Assembly: GCA_018667205.1 (NCBI GenBank) | Contig: JABIVN010000514.1 | Location: forward strand, 1-11,111 | DNA from: Gammaproteobacteria bacterium | GTDB lineage: Bacteria > Pseudomonadota > Gammaproteobacteria > Pseudomonadales > Azotimanducaceae | Direction: 5' to 3' | Length of the DNA: 11,111 nucleotides | Shown here: positions 1 to 8,101 of the stretch, piece by piece | How the letters are laid out: every line of letters begins with the position of its first letter | Numbering within the stretch: the first letter of the stretch is position 1 | Notes under the pieces: model-generated | Seen by the model: only the letters and a program-made list of their open reading frames with translations | What the model was told of the DNA's origin: nothing | Databases searched by the model: none | Translations under genes and position numbers: made by a program

Positions 1-1
1 T

Positions 2-1333
2 CTTGCGCAAAACCTGACCCAGGAAGCAAGTGACATCACCGTCGTCGACATGAATAGTGATCGACTCAGAGAGCTTCAGGACAGGTTCGATATTCGAACC
101 GTTCGGGGCATGGCTTCTCATCCCGATATTCTGCGCCAGGCAGGCGCTGAGGATGCAGACATGCTTATCGCTGTGACGAACAGCGATGAGGTCAACATGG
201 TCGCTTGTCAGGTTGCCTACACCGTCTTCAATACCCCAACAAAAATAGCCCGCATCCGCTCGTCCGCTTACCTAAGAGATGATGGGATTTTTCACAACGA
301 TGCAATGCCTGTCGATGTTATCGTCAACCCCGAGGCGATCGTCACTCACGACATAAGGCGTCTCATCGACAATCCCGGTGCATTGCAAGTCATGGATTTC
401 GCGGAAGGCCAAGCACAGTTGGTCGGCATCAAAGCATATTACGGCGGCCCGCTTGTTGACCAGGAACTGCGTTATCTTCGCCAGCACATCCCCACGGTAG
501 ATACACGCGTCGCCGCGATTTTTCGTAAGAACAGGCCGATCATTCCAAAGGGTAATACTGTCATTGAAGCAGACGATGAAGTCTTCTTTATTGCCGCGAG
601 CAGGGACATCAAGAACGTCATGTCCGAAATGCGCCGAGTCGAGAAACCCAATAAGCGCGTAGTGATAGCGGGAGGCGGACATATTGGTGAGCACCTGGCA
701 CGTACAATTGAGAGTAGATATGGTGTTCGAATTATTGAGCACAGCAGACAACGTTGCTACGAACTATCAGAGACGCTAGACCGAACGATTGTTTTGTCCG
801 GCAACGCTTCTGACCGGGAGTTGCTGTTAGAAGAAAACATCGAAGAGACGGATGTTTTTTGTGCGGTGACTAATGATGACGAAGCCAACATCATGTCATC
901 TATGCTCGCCAAAAGCCTGGGTGCCAAGAAGGTCATTACGCTAATCAACAACCCTGCATATGTCGACCTTATTGAAGGGGGAACCATTGATACCGTTATT
1001 AGTCCCCAACAGGCAACGCTTGGATCTATTCTTACCCACATCAGACGAGGTGACATCGCAAGAGTGCATTCGCTAAGACGAGGGGCTGCAGAGGCAATTG
1101 AGGCCATCGCCCACGGCGACAAATCCAGTTCGAAACTAATTGGCCGAAAAATCGAAGATATCGAACTGCCACCGGGGACTAACATCGGCGCTATCGTGCG
1201 GGGAGACGAAGTTGTGATAGCTCACGACGATATCGTTGTAGAGTCTGGGGACCATGTTGTGCTTTTCCTGGTCGACAAAGGGCGTATTAAAGATGTGGAG
1301 AAGCTTTTTCAGGCTCCACTCAGTTTCTTTTAA
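2..1333 (+). CDS. trkA: Trk potassium uptake regulatory subunit TrkA (5' end outside window)
   Basis: TrkA is the peripheral cytosolic subunit of the Trk K+ uptake system; it binds NAD(H) and gates the TrkH channel. The reading frame is open from base 2, so the ATG at 50 is internal: the codons before it read [16 protein letters not shown], the expected continuation of the first Rossmann fold. About 15 N-terminal residues, including the first glycine-rich NAD loop, lie outside; 443 residues are visible against 458 in E. coli TrkA. The first half carries the conserved stretches [16 protein letters not shown] and [15 protein letters not shown]. The second RCK domain begins with [15 protein letters not shown] (a GxGxxG loop) and has a nucleotide-binding acidic residue in RIIEHS. 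Each half is followed by a TrkA-C-type region. The frame ends seven bases before trkH, so the two are probably co-transcribed. Identification is firm; only the start is missing. Confidence 0.96.
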   Translation, partial: LAQNLTQEASDITVVDMNSDRLRELQDRFDIRTVRGMASHPDILRQAGAEDADMLIAVTNSDEVNMVACQVAYTVFNTPTKIARIRSSAYLRDDGIFHNDAMPVDVIVNPEAIVTHDIRRLIDNPGALQVMDFAEGQAQLVGIKAYYGGPLVDQELRYLRQHIPTVDTRVAAIFRKNRPIIPKGNTVIEADDEVFFIAASRDIKNVMSEMRRVEKPNKRVVIAGGGHIGEHLARTIESRYGVRIIEHSRQRCYELSETLDRTIVLSGNASDRELLLEENIEETDVFCAVTNDDEANIMSSMLAKSLGAKKVITLINNPAYVDLIEGGTIDTVISPQQATLGSILTHIRRGDIARVHSLRRGAAEAIEAIAHGDKSSSKLIGRKIEDIELPPGTNIGAIVRGDEVVIAHDDIVVESGDHVVLFLVDKGRIKDVEKLFQAPLSFF

Positions 1334-1340
1334 GTAACGT

Positions 1341-2789
1341 ATGCACATTCAGATAGCCATTAGGATTGTGGGCATCCTGCTGATGATGTTCAGCCTAACA
1401 ATGCTACCCCCTGTTCTCGTCTCGCTCGTTTATCAGGATGGCGTGACAGGCATTTTCACCAAGGCATTTGTCATTACCTTCGTGGTCGGTTTTGGTCTCT
1501 GGCTGATGTTTTCCAGGAACCAGGCAGAGATGCGTATCAAGGACGGTTTTCTGGTGACGGTGTTATTTTATATCGCCCTTGGCGCGTTTGGTGCGCTGCC
1601 ATTTATCGACGAACATGGGCTAGCGCTCTCTATCCCGGACGCCCTATTCGAGTCTTTCTCTGGACTCACAACGACTGGCGCGACGGTGATTGTCGGGCTG
1701 GATGAAATACCGAAATCGATTCTTTATTACCGACAGCAACTTCAGTGGCTCGGAGGAATGGGAATCATTGTCCTGGCCGTGGCGATTTTACCCATGCTCG
1801 GAATCGGTGGGATGCAGCTTTATCGAGCAGAGACGCCGGGGCCCGTTAAGGATTCCAAGTTGACGCCCCGAATTAAAGAGACAGCGCTAGCTCTTTGGTC
1901 TATTTATCTCGGACTTACTGTTGCTTGCGCAATCGCTTATTGGAGCGCAGGAATGTCCGCCTTTGACGCCATTTGTCACAGTTTTTCGACTATCGCTATT
2001 GGTGGATTTTCTACTCACGATGCCTCAATTGGCTACTTCGATTCGTGGCTTATAGAGGCCATCGCGATCTTCTTCATGGTTCTGGCAGGGATAAATTTTG
2101 GGCTACACTTTTTTTCCTTTAAAGAAAGATCCCTCCTGCATTACGTTCGCGATGACGAGGTGAAGTTTTTTCTTTCTATTCTCCTGGCGGCCACAGTGGT
2201 CGTTACCGGGGTACTTTGGTACGAGCAGACCTATACCTTTGGCGAGGCGATTCGGTTTGGATTGTTTGAAGTGGTATCAATCTTTACCACCACCGGGTTT
2301 TCGACAACAGATTTTGCCGCATGGCCCAACATGTTGCCTTACTTGATTTTTTTCGGGGCATTCACGGGTGCCTGTGCTGGCTCTACCGGTGGGGGTATGA
2401 AGGTCATTCGGGTGATGTTGATTTGTAAACAGGGGTTGCGTGAAGTTCATCGGTTGATTCACCCTAATGCGGTTTTCCCTGTAAAAGTTAATCACAGGCA
2501 GGTTTCTCGACAGGTCATGGAAGCAGTTTGGGGGTTCTTTTCGATCTACGTGATCGTTTTTCTATTCATGCAGCTTGCGCTGATCATGACCGGGCTGGAT
2601 TTTGTGACGGCATTTTCAGCCGTTGGTGCAACCATTAATAACCTGGGCCCTGGCCTTGGGACTGTTGCCTTACATTATGCCGATATATCAGATGCCGCCA
2701 AACTACTGCTCTGCTTCACGATGGCCCTTGGACGACTCGAAATTTTTACCCTACTGGTACTGTTTTCGCCGATGTTCTGGCGGAAATAG
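1341..2789 (+). CDS. trkH: Trk system potassium channel subunit TrkH
   Basis: TrkH is the inner-membrane K+-translocating subunit that partners with TrkA. The 482-residue length matches E. coli TrkH (483). Four pore-loop filter segments are visible: TTTGATV around residues 110-116, STIAIGGFS around 216-224, TTTGFST around 316-322, and INNLGPG around 432-438, each with the filter glycine (113, 221/222, 319, 436). The intramembrane-loop signature CAGSTGGGMKVIR lies at about 345-357, and QWLGGMGI at about 135-142. Hydrophobic segments run throughout, consistent with four M1-P-M2 repeats. The ATG at 1341 gives the family N-terminus (MHIQIAIRIVG). No good Shine-Dalgarno sequence precedes it, and the gap from trkA is seven bases, so translational coupling is likely. 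The last codons and the TAG stop form the first degenerate copy of the downstream repeat. Having trkH beside trkA is common in marine gammaproteobacteria. Confidence 0.96.
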   Translation: MHIQIAIRIVGILLMMFSLTMLPPVLVSLVYQDGVTGIFTKAFVITFVVGFGLWLMFSRNQAEMRIKDGFLVTVLFYIALGAFGALPFIDEHGLALSIPDALFESFSGLTTTGATVIVGLDEIPKSILYYRQQLQWLGGMGIIVLAVAILPMLGIGGMQLYRAETPGPVKDSKLTPRIKETALALWSIYLGLTVACAIAYWSAGMSAFDAICHSFSTIAIGGFSTHDASIGYFDSWLIEAIAIFFMVLAGINFGLHFFSFKERSLLHYVRDDEVKFFLSILLAATVVVTGVLWYEQTYTFGEAIRFGLFEVVSIFTTTGFSTTDFAAWPNMLPYLIFFGAFTGACAGSTGGGMKVIRVMLICKQGLREVHRLIHPNAVFPVKVNHRQVSRQVMEAVWGFFSIYVIVFLFMQLALIMTGLDFVTAFSAVGATINNLGPGLGTVALHYADISDAAKLLLCFTMALGRLEIFTLLVLFSPMFWRK

Positions 2790-2880
2790 CGTGGAAAAAA
2801 TGCCACAGAAAAAAATAGCGCTGGAAAGAATAGCGCTGGAAAGAATGGTACTAGAAAAACGCGCTGGAGAAATAGCACGC
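2785..2880 (+). repeat. Degenerate 15-bp tandem repeat starting on the trkH stop codon
   Basis: The unit aatagcgctggaaag occurs twice exactly and in tandem (2814-2828 and 2829-2843). A third copy at 2844-2858 keeps about 10 of 15 bases. A partial copy lies around 2861-2880 (gcgctggaga, then aatagcacgc). An earlier copy with one base deleted (aatagcgtggaaaaa, 2785-2799) contains the trkH TAG at 2787-2789. Because 15 is divisible by three, one frame stays open: from ATG 2800 (or GTG 2791) to TAA 2881-2883 it would encode a 27- or 30-residue basic peptide with the pentads IALER-IALER-MVLEK. I see no convincing ribosome binding site and do not call it a gene. The remaining gap to 2933 shows no terminator hairpin. 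Slipped-strand duplication of the trkH tail is the simplest explanation. Confidence 0.75.
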
Positions 2881-2933
2881 TAAACAGCGTTCGAATATGC
2901 ACCCCCCTCAATCTATCTCACACCAAGGTTCCA

Positions 2934-3512
2934 ATGGACAAAGTAGAAGACAAGTGGAATCGAATCTATTCAGAGCATCAGCGTGCTGGACGCGCGGCTG
3001 CAGTACTCACGGACAACAGCAACATTCTTCCCGTCACAGGGGTGGCCCTTGACCTGGCATGCGGTCTTGGATCGAACAGTTTGTTCCTGGCGGCAAGGGG
3101 CCTAGAGGTCCACGCCTGGGATATATCGACGGTAGCTATCAGCTGTCTTGCAAAACACGCCGACTCACAAGGGCTAAACATCCAAACACGGGTTTTGAAC
3201 ATTACGGCGTCGGTGCTACCGATCGATAGTTACGACCTTATTGTCATCAGTCATTATCTAGACAGGTCCCTGCCGCCGGCAATCTTAAATGCGACGCGTT
3301 CAGGTGGGGTTGTTTGCTATCAGACATTCACAGCAGAAAAAGAAATCAGTATAGGACCAAGCAATCCCAAATTCCTGCTGCAAAAGAATGAGCTGCAGTC
3401 ATTCGTACCTGGCTGCGAAATACTCGCCTTCAAAGACGGGAGTAACAACACAAACAGTGATGACCCGCTAGCAGGTCGCGCCTTCATCGTCGCTCGGAAG
3501 CCTAAGTCTTAA
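2934..3512 (+). CDS. Class I SAM-dependent methyltransferase, TehB-like
   Basis: This 192-residue protein has a Rossmann-type methyltransferase core. Motif I is LDLACGLGSNS at residues 39-49, followed by the acidic end of strand beta-2 in VHAWDIS (Asp63), which would bind the SAM ribose. A beta-4-like segment, YDLIVISHYLDRSL, lies around residues 100-113, and a late strand reads GGVVCYQTF. No signal peptide or membrane segment is visible, so it should be cytosolic. The small size and single domain resemble TehB/UbiG-type enzymes; the substrate cannot be read from the sequence. The ATG at 2934 has a modest AAGG five bases upstream (2925-2928). The gene follows trkH after 144 bp and converges on the acyltransferase gene with only nine bases between stops and no visible terminator. 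I do not recall it at this position in Pseudomonas, so it may be a lineage-specific insertion. Confidence 0.85.
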   Translation: MDKVEDKWNRIYSEHQRAGRAAAVLTDNSNILPVTGVALDLACGLGSNSLFLAARGLEVHAWDISTVAISCLAKHADSQGLNIQTRVLNITASVLPIDSYDLIVISHYLDRSLPPAILNATRSGGVVCYQTFTAEKEISIGPSNPKFLLQKNELQSFVPGCEILAFKDGSNNTNSDDPLAGRAFIVARKPKS

Positions 3513-3521
3513 TCTCAGAAA

Positions 3522-4442
3522 CTAGTGAACGCCATTGGGTTTATTGAACCGGTAAATTTTAGCTGACCCGGTAGGTCTCTCTCTGAAGCGTTTATATTCC
3601 CACTGATATTGCGCGGGTGCAATTTCAGCGCAAGTCTGCATTAAATCGTTGACCGCCCTGATCGACGTTATTTCATTGGTTTCATAGATAGATGGATCAG
3701 GCGCAAGTACATGAACCTCAAACAGTCCTTCGTCATTTCGTACCATCGCAATGCCAAGTGCTTTTGCACCCGTCTTCCGGAGAAGCCTGCTAGCGAGTAC
3801 ATCTGTTAAGGCTGGATGTCCAAAGAACGGTGCAAATTGCCCTGTTGCGGGTACCTGGTCAGGCAGAATCACGGCAGTTTCTCCGCTATTCAGTGTTTGG
3901 TACAGCTGCTTGAGACCAGAGCGGGTGGTTGGCACCATGTGATTCCCATATCGCCCACGCACCTTCCGCATCACCTTTTGCATGTAAGGCTGCCTGGGGG
4001 GGTGGTATAGTGCCGTCATCTGGCCATATCGCCGGTAAAAGACATTGAACAGTTCCCAGTTACCCATATGCGGCAACAGCACAAGAAGGCCGGCAGGATC
4101 GTTAAGATATTCCTGCAGTAAGGACTCATTGTGAACAACCTGAATCCACTCATCAAGTCGGTCAACGTCCCCTAGCCAGACGGCTGGCGTCTCCATCAAT
4201 GTTTTACCCGTTTCAATGAGACTCTGCCTCGAAGCTTCCTCAGTACCTGCAAATTTGTCTGTCAAACCAGGTAAACAAAGTTCAAGGTTTGCGCTGGTCA
4301 CCCGCGACGAGCGGGAATCGAGCTTAAAATTGATGATTCCGACAAGAATGCCCAAGCGCTGAGAGAGTTTTCTTGGCAACAGGCTCAATAGATAAAGCAG
4401 GATTCCTACCAAGGTAGATATCAATTTTTCATCCGAGCGCAT
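3522..4442 (-). CDS. LpxL/HtrB-like lysophospholipid acyltransferase family protein
   Basis: A 306-residue member of the late-acyltransferase family that adds secondary acyl chains to lipid A (Kdo2-lipid IVA) from acyl-ACP at the cytosolic face of the inner membrane. The N-terminus has a hydrophobic anchor at about residues 8-22. The catalytic HX4E motif is HMGNWE with His125 and Glu130. Further family blocks are the PDQVP segment followed by FAPFFG, and near the C-terminus PAQYQWEYKRFRERP, corresponding to the PEQYLWIHRRFKTRP region of E. coli LpxL. The start codon lies inside the end of tag (22-bp overlap), with AAGGA directly abutting the ATG and no well-spaced Shine-Dalgarno, so coupling to tag translation is likely. 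An HtrB-type acyltransferase beside tag is also the Pseudomonas arrangement. The acyl chain and the acylated position cannot be predicted; acylation of another lipid, such as an ornithine lipid, is not excluded. Confidence 0.88.
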   Translation of the reverse strand: MRSDEKLISTLVGILLYLLSLLPRKLSQRLGILVGIINFKLDSRSSRVTSANLELCLPGLTDKFAGTEEASRQSLIETGKTLMETPAVWLGDVDRLDEWIQVVHNESLLQEYLNDPAGLLVLLPHMGNWELFNVFYRRYGQMTALYHPPRQPYMQKVMRKVRGRYGNHMVPTTRSGLKQLYQTLNSGETAVILPDQVPATGQFAPFFGHPALTDVLASRLLRKTGAKALGIAMVRNDEGLFEVHVLAPDPSIYETNEITSIRAVNDLMQTCAEIAPAQYQWEYKRFRERPTGSAKIYRFNKPNGVH

Positions 4443-5005
4443 TCCTTATATCTGAAACAACTCAAAAGGTGGTCATTGACCATCCCTGTAGCCTGCATAT
4501 AAGCGTAGCAAATGGTTGAGCCGACGAACTTGAAGCCCTGTTTTTTCATGGTTTTGGACATACGGTCAGACGCAGGGGTCGTTGAGGGGACCTGTTTCAA
4601 AGATCGAAAGCTGTTTTGCTTGGGTTGATGATCAGCGAACTGCCAAACATAATTCGAGAAACTGCCTGTCCGCTCGCGTATATCCAAAAAGAGCCTGGCA
4701 TTAGAGACTGCGCTTTCAACCTTAAGCCTATTGCGCACAATTTCCGGATTCTGGAGTAGCTCGTTGACTCGAGCAGGCTGGTATAACGCGATTTTTTCAG
4801 GGTCAAAGCCATCAAGGGCCCTGCGATAACCTTCCCGCTTCCTGAGCACGGTTAGCCAGGAGAGCCCGGCTTGAGCTCCCTCAAGCAAAAGTAACTCAAA
4901 TAGCTGGTGGTCGTCGTAGGTTGGCAAGCCCCACTCGTCGTCATGATACCTTTCGTACAAATTGTTACCGAGACACCAGCCACATCTGTTGATTTCATCT
5001 GCCAT
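4421..5005 (-). CDS. tag: DNA-3-methyladenine glycosylase I
   Basis: Tag removes 3-methyladenine from alkylated DNA, starting base excision repair. The 194-residue protein aligns along its length with E. coli Tag (187). Zinc ligands of the HhH-like fold are Cys8 (in RCGWC), His21 (in YHDDEWG), His179 and Cys183 (in NDHLLSC). The catalytic-pocket Glu is Glu42 in LLLEGAQAGLSW. Other signatures are TTPASDRMSKTMKKQGFKFV and STICYAYMQATGMVNDH. The ATG at 5005 places the first zinc Cys four residues later than in E. coli, which is acceptable. No Shine-Dalgarno precedes it: the leader reads cctcctcccc on this strand, its purine-rich complement being on the opposite strand. The gene is first in a two-gene unit with the overlapping acyltransferase and is divergent from glyQ. 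No adaptive-response (Ada-type) operator was recognised. Confidence 0.95.
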   Translation of the reverse strand: MADEINRCGWCLGNNLYERYHDDEWGLPTYDDHQLFELLLLEGAQAGLSWLTVLRKREGYRRALDGFDPEKIALYQPARVNELLQNPEIVRNRLKVESAVSNARLFLDIRERTGSFSNYVWQFADHQPKQNSFRSLKQVPSTTPASDRMSKTMKKQGFKFVGSTICYAYMQATGMVNDHLLSCFRYKECARMKN

Positions 5006-5111
5006 GGGGAGGAGGTTATCTGATTTCCGATCGCCGATGTATACTTACGCCGTTTTTTGACCCGGGTCATCGCCATATCCGTCAACTTCCAATGTTACAA
5101 AGAGAACCTCA
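5006..5111. promoter_or_regulatory. Divergent intergenic region between tag and glyQ
   Basis: These 106 bp must hold the promoter for tag (leftward) and probably the one for glyQ-glyS-gmhB (rightward). A TATACT hexamer at 5040-5045 is a reasonable -10 for glyQ, but the hexamer at -35 spacing (about 5016-5022) matches poorly. Overlapping it, TGTATA at 5038-5043 reads TATACA on the minus strand and could serve tag, again without a good -35. A perfect palindrome lies at 5058-5069. The promoter assignments are weak inferences. Confidence 0.35.
5058..5069. repeat. Perfect 12-bp palindrome TGACCCGGGTCA
   Basis: The sequence equals its own reverse complement over 12 bases, with no spacer. It sits between divergent genes, about 13 bases downstream of the possible -10 at 5040-5045, a position suitable for an operator. 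It does not match a regulator site that I can name. Chance occurrence of one such palindrome in 11 kb is not negligible. Confidence 0.4.
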
Positions 5112-6035
5112 ATGACATTTCAGAACCTTATCCTATCTCTGCAAACCTTTTGGTCCGAGCAGGGCTGTGTGCTGATGCAGCCTTACGACATGGAAGTTGG
5201 CGCGGGTACCTTTCATCCAGCAACTTTTTTGAGGGCCATCGGCCCAGAGAACTGGCAAGCGGCGTATGTTCAACCCTGCCGTAGGCCCGCAGACGGGCGA
5301 TATGGGGAGAATCCAAATAGGTACCAATACTATTATCAATACCAGGTAGTAATGAAGCCCTCACCCCCGAATTTTCAGGCGCTATACCTTGCGTCGCTGG
5401 AACATTTGGGCATAGATACCAAGACTCACGATATAAGGTTCGTAGAGGATAACTGGGAGTCGCCTACACTGGGAGCCTGGGGCTTGGGATGGGAGGTCTG
5501 GATGGATGGAATGGAAATCACGCAGTTCACGTACTTTCAGCAGGTTGGTGGACTCGAATGCTACCCGGTAATGGGTGAGATCACTTACGGATTAGAACGA
5601 CTGGCGCTTTACATTCAAGGCGTAGAAGACTTTAAAGACCTTGTCTGGGCAGAGAAGGGTGACAAGAAAGTTACCTACGCGGATGTCTACCATCAGTATG
5701 AAGTTGAAATGTCACGCTTCAATTTTGATATGGCAGATGTCGAAGGACTGTTTGCTCAGTTTGATTTTTGCGAGAGGGAAACGACACGCCTGCTAGAGGC
5801 GGACTTGCCGCTTCCGGCCTACGAGTTTGTCATGAAGGCTTCTCATGCGTTCAACCTCCTGGATTCTCGGCACGCGATATCGGTCACCGAACGGCAAAGG
5901 TTTATTTTGAGAGTAAGGGCGCTGTCTCGCGGAGTGGCTCAAAAGTATTTCGAGTCCAGACAGGCGCTGGGGTTTCCACTGGCTGACGAAGATACCCGTG
6001 CATTTGTAGAAAAGGAGTTAAATCGTGGTAACTAA
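5112..6035 (+). CDS. glyQ: Glycine--tRNA ligase alpha subunit
   Basis: GlyQ is the class II catalytic subunit of the bacterial alpha2-beta2 glycyl-tRNA synthetase; it activates glycine with ATP and charges tRNA-Gly in the cytosol together with GlyS. The 307 residues compare with 303 in E. coli. Visible signatures are [20 protein letters not shown] (residues 23-42), the motif 2 region [19 protein letters not shown] (52-70), [32 protein letters not shown], and motif 3 [16 protein letters not shown] (155-170). The C-terminal helical part carries [19 protein letters not shown]. The ATG at 5112 yields the usual short N-terminus ([11 protein letters not shown]), and GAGA at 5102-5105 is a plausible weak ribosome binding site. 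It overlaps glyS by 11 bases. No unusual residues were seen in the active-site motifs. Confidence 0.98.
   Translation: MTFQNLILSLQTFWSEQGCVLMQPYDMEVGAGTFHPATFLRAIGPENWQAAYVQPCRRPADGRYGENPNRYQYYYQYQVVMKPSPPNFQALYLASLEHLGIDTKTHDIRFVEDNWESPTLGAWGLGWEVWMDGMEITQFTYFQQVGGLECYPVMGEITYGLERLALYIQGVEDFKDLVWAEKGDKKVTYADVYHQYEVEMSRFNFDMADVEGLFAQFDFCERETTRLLEADLPLPAYEFVMKASHAFNLLDSRHAISVTERQRFILRVRALSRGVAQKYFESRQALGFPLADEDTRAFVEKELNRGN
6011..6017 (+). promoter_or_regulatory. Shine-Dalgarno of glyS inside the glyQ coding region
   Basis: AAAGGAG lies seven bases before a GTG codon at 6025. The spacing and strength support GTG as the true glyS start and explain efficient initiation although glyQ has not yet terminated. 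Confidence 0.7.
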
Positions 6036-8076
6036 GCCGCTTTTATTTGAGCTGGGTACTGAAGAGCTTCCGCCTAAGTCGCTCAACAATTTACGGCAGG
6101 CGTTACATAGAAATATCGAGTCTGGTCTCGAACAGGCCGAATTATCACATGGAGAGGTTGAAAGCTTCGCCACACCCCGTAGGCTCGCAATCTTGGTTCA
6201 CGAGCTAGCGGATCGACAGCCAGATCAGAACGTCGAGAGGCGCGGGCCGGCGGTAAAGTCAGCGTTCAATGAGGATGGCGAACCGACCAAAGCGCTAGCG
6301 GGGTTCATGAGGGGTTGCGATGTGGCAGACCCATCCCAACTTGACACAGTGACCACTAATAAGGGCGAATATCTTGTCTATCGAGCCACAAAAATCGGGC
6401 TAGACTTACCGTCCTTGTTAGAAAAGCTACTGAAGTCTTCCCTATCAACGCTGCCCGTAGACAGAAAGATGCGGTGGGGCAAGAGCAGGCTGGAGTTTGT
6501 TAGGCCAGTACAATGGCTCGTTTGCCTGTATGGTAATGCCGTTATGCCGGTCGAACTGTTCGGCAAACAGGCTAGTAACATTAGCGCTGGTCATCGATTC
6601 ATGTCTGGTGGGGAGTTTAAGATCGCTAAGGCTAACGATTATCTTGAGCTGTGCAGGAAAAACTTTGTTTTACCGCACTTTGACGAACGGAAGAGCGTTA
6701 TTCGCGAGCAGGTAATGGACCTAGCGGCCCAGGAAGAGGCCCAACTCGAACTAGATGAAGATTTGCTGGACGAGGTGACGTCTCTCGTCGAATGGCCAAG
6801 GGCCCTAGCGGGGGGGTTTGACAGGACATTTCTGGAAGTACCGCCAGAGGTGTTGATATCCGCGATGAAAGAGCACCAACGTTATTTTCATCTTGTCGAT
6901 AAAAGCGGGAGGCTAGTACCCAGGTTTATCACTATTTCCAATATAGAGAGCCTTGATAGTTCACAGGTCGTAGCAGGTAACGAACGGGTCATAAGACCCC
7001 GTCTTGCGGATGCCGCGTTTTTCTTTGAGCGAGACACTCGAACCTCTCTGGCGGAAAAATTTGGACGGCTAGAGAACGTGGTATTTCAGGCTGACCTTGG
7101 CACCTATGCAGAGAAGTGTCGCAGAATATCGGAGCTTGCTGGCTACATAGCGCAACAGCTTGATCTAGATAAGGACGCTGCAACGCGGGCAGGCCTTCTC
7201 TGTAAGGCCGATTTGGTGAGCGATATGGTGAGCGAATTCCCGGATCTGCAGGGAACGATGGGTAGCTACTACGCTAGGCATCATAATGAGGCAGATGAAG
7301 TTTGTACAGCGATTGGTGAGCACTACCGACCAACTCAAAGTGGCGGTATTTTGCCTACTTCTGAGATGGCATCCTGCGTTGCGCTAGCAGACAAGATCGA
7401 TAGTCTTGTAGGAATCTTTGGCATAAACCAGCCCCCAACGGGGTCACGAGATCCCTTTGCACTTCGCCGACAGTCTCTAGGCGTAATTAGAATTTGTGTA
7501 GAGAACCAACTTAATATTCCTTTGGATGGCTGTTTGGCTGAGTCCTCCAGACTTTACGGTAAGAGTTTCGGCACCACGAGTGTGTTGAATTACATCGTGG
7601 AAAGATTGACAGGTTACTATCAGGAACAGGGCATTACGGGTGATGTGGTGGAGGCTGCAACGAACAGCGCCAGCACCTCTGTCAATCTGCTACAAATAGA
7701 CGACGTTGTTCGAACCCTGCAGTCTTTTAAAAATGGACCGGCGGCAGTCAGTATCGTGTCGGCGAATAAGCGCGTCGCAAACTTCCTTAAGAAAGCCGGC
7801 CCGAAGGACCAAGTGGGTGATTTCGACCCAGCGCTTGCAAGCGATAAAGCGGAAGTAATGCTAGGTCGTGCGCTAGCAGCGTTAGATCTCAGTGACAGTA
7901 AAGGAGCCGGTGCAAAGCTAGAGAGACTCGCGAGTCTTCAGGAACCGGTGGATCAATTCTTCGATGAAGTGATGGTCATGGCGGAAGACGAAAAAGTAAG
8001 GAAAAACCGCTTGAGCCTGCTTAGCGAGTTAAGACATCAGTTCCTTGAAGTAGCGGATTTCTCGCTATTACAATAA
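6025..8076 (+). CDS. glyS: Glycine--tRNA ligase beta subunit
   Basis: GlyS is the tRNA-binding partner of GlyQ in the alpha2-beta2 synthetase; the beta subunit contacts the acceptor region and anticodon of tRNA-Gly. The 683 residues compare with 689 in E. coli. It opens with the family N-terminus [15 protein letters not shown]. Other conserved blocks are [28 protein letters not shown] (about 256-268), [20 protein letters not shown] (about 318-337), [12 protein letters not shown] (about 414-425), [18 protein letters not shown] (about 473-490), and the C-terminal anticodon-binding region ending VADFSLLQ. The start is GTG, chosen because a strong AAAGGAG precedes it and the N-terminus then matches the family. 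The 11-bp overlap with glyQ suggests coupled, near-equal synthesis. The gene is unusually rich in CTAG tetramers compared with its neighbours (16 counted by eye). Confidence 0.98.
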   Translation: MVTKPLLFELGTEELPPKSLNNLRQALHRNIESGLEQAELSHGEVESFATPRRLAILVHELADRQPDQNVERRGPAVKSAFNEDGEPTKALAGFMRGCDVADPSQLDTVTTNKGEYLVYRATKIGLDLPSLLEKLLKSSLSTLPVDRKMRWGKSRLEFVRPVQWLVCLYGNAVMPVELFGKQASNISAGHRFMSGGEFKIAKANDYLELCRKNFVLPHFDERKSVIREQVMDLAAQEEAQLELDEDLLDEVTSLVEWPRALAGGFDRTFLEVPPEVLISAMKEHQRYFHLVDKSGRLVPRFITISNIESLDSSQVVAGNERVIRPRLADAAFFFERDTRTSLAEKFGRLENVVFQADLGTYAEKCRRISELAGYIAQQLDLDKDAATRAGLLCKADLVSDMVSEFPDLQGTMGSYYARHHNEADEVCTAIGEHYRPTQSGGILPTSEMASCVALADKIDSLVGIFGINQPPTGSRDPFALRRQSLGVIRICVENQLNIPLDGCLAESSRLYGKSFGTTSVLNYIVERLTGYYQEQGITGDVVEAATNSASTSVNLLQIDDVVRTLQSFKNGPAAVSIVSANKRVANFLKKAGPKDQVGDFDPALASDKAEVMLGRALAALDLSDSKGAGAKLERLASLQEPVDQFFDEVMVMAEDEKVRKNRLSLLSELRHQFLEVADFSLLQ

Positions 8077-8101
8077 GAATAGCCTTCGGTGAGCTTCGGT
8101 A

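Noticed and set aside
757..1185. 142-residue open frame antisense to trkA
   Set aside because: It is a codon-bias shadow of a well-conserved TrkA region with no independent motif or ribosome binding site.
2675..2911. 78-residue minus-strand open frame with Phe- and Leu-rich hydrophobic sequence, suggesting a small membrane protein
   Set aside because: It is antisense to the trkH end and the tandem repeat; its hydrophobic run is the complement of the purine-rich repeat, and no ribosome binding site or family resemblance is seen.
5006..5015. GGGGAGGAGG as a strong ribosome binding site
   Set aside because: It is on the plus strand with no start codon at suitable spacing; on the tag strand it reads as pyrimidines.
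5057..5085. TTGACC at 5057-5062 as a -35 box for glyQ
   Set aside because: No acceptable -10 lies 16-18 bases downstream, and the hexamer overlaps the palindrome.
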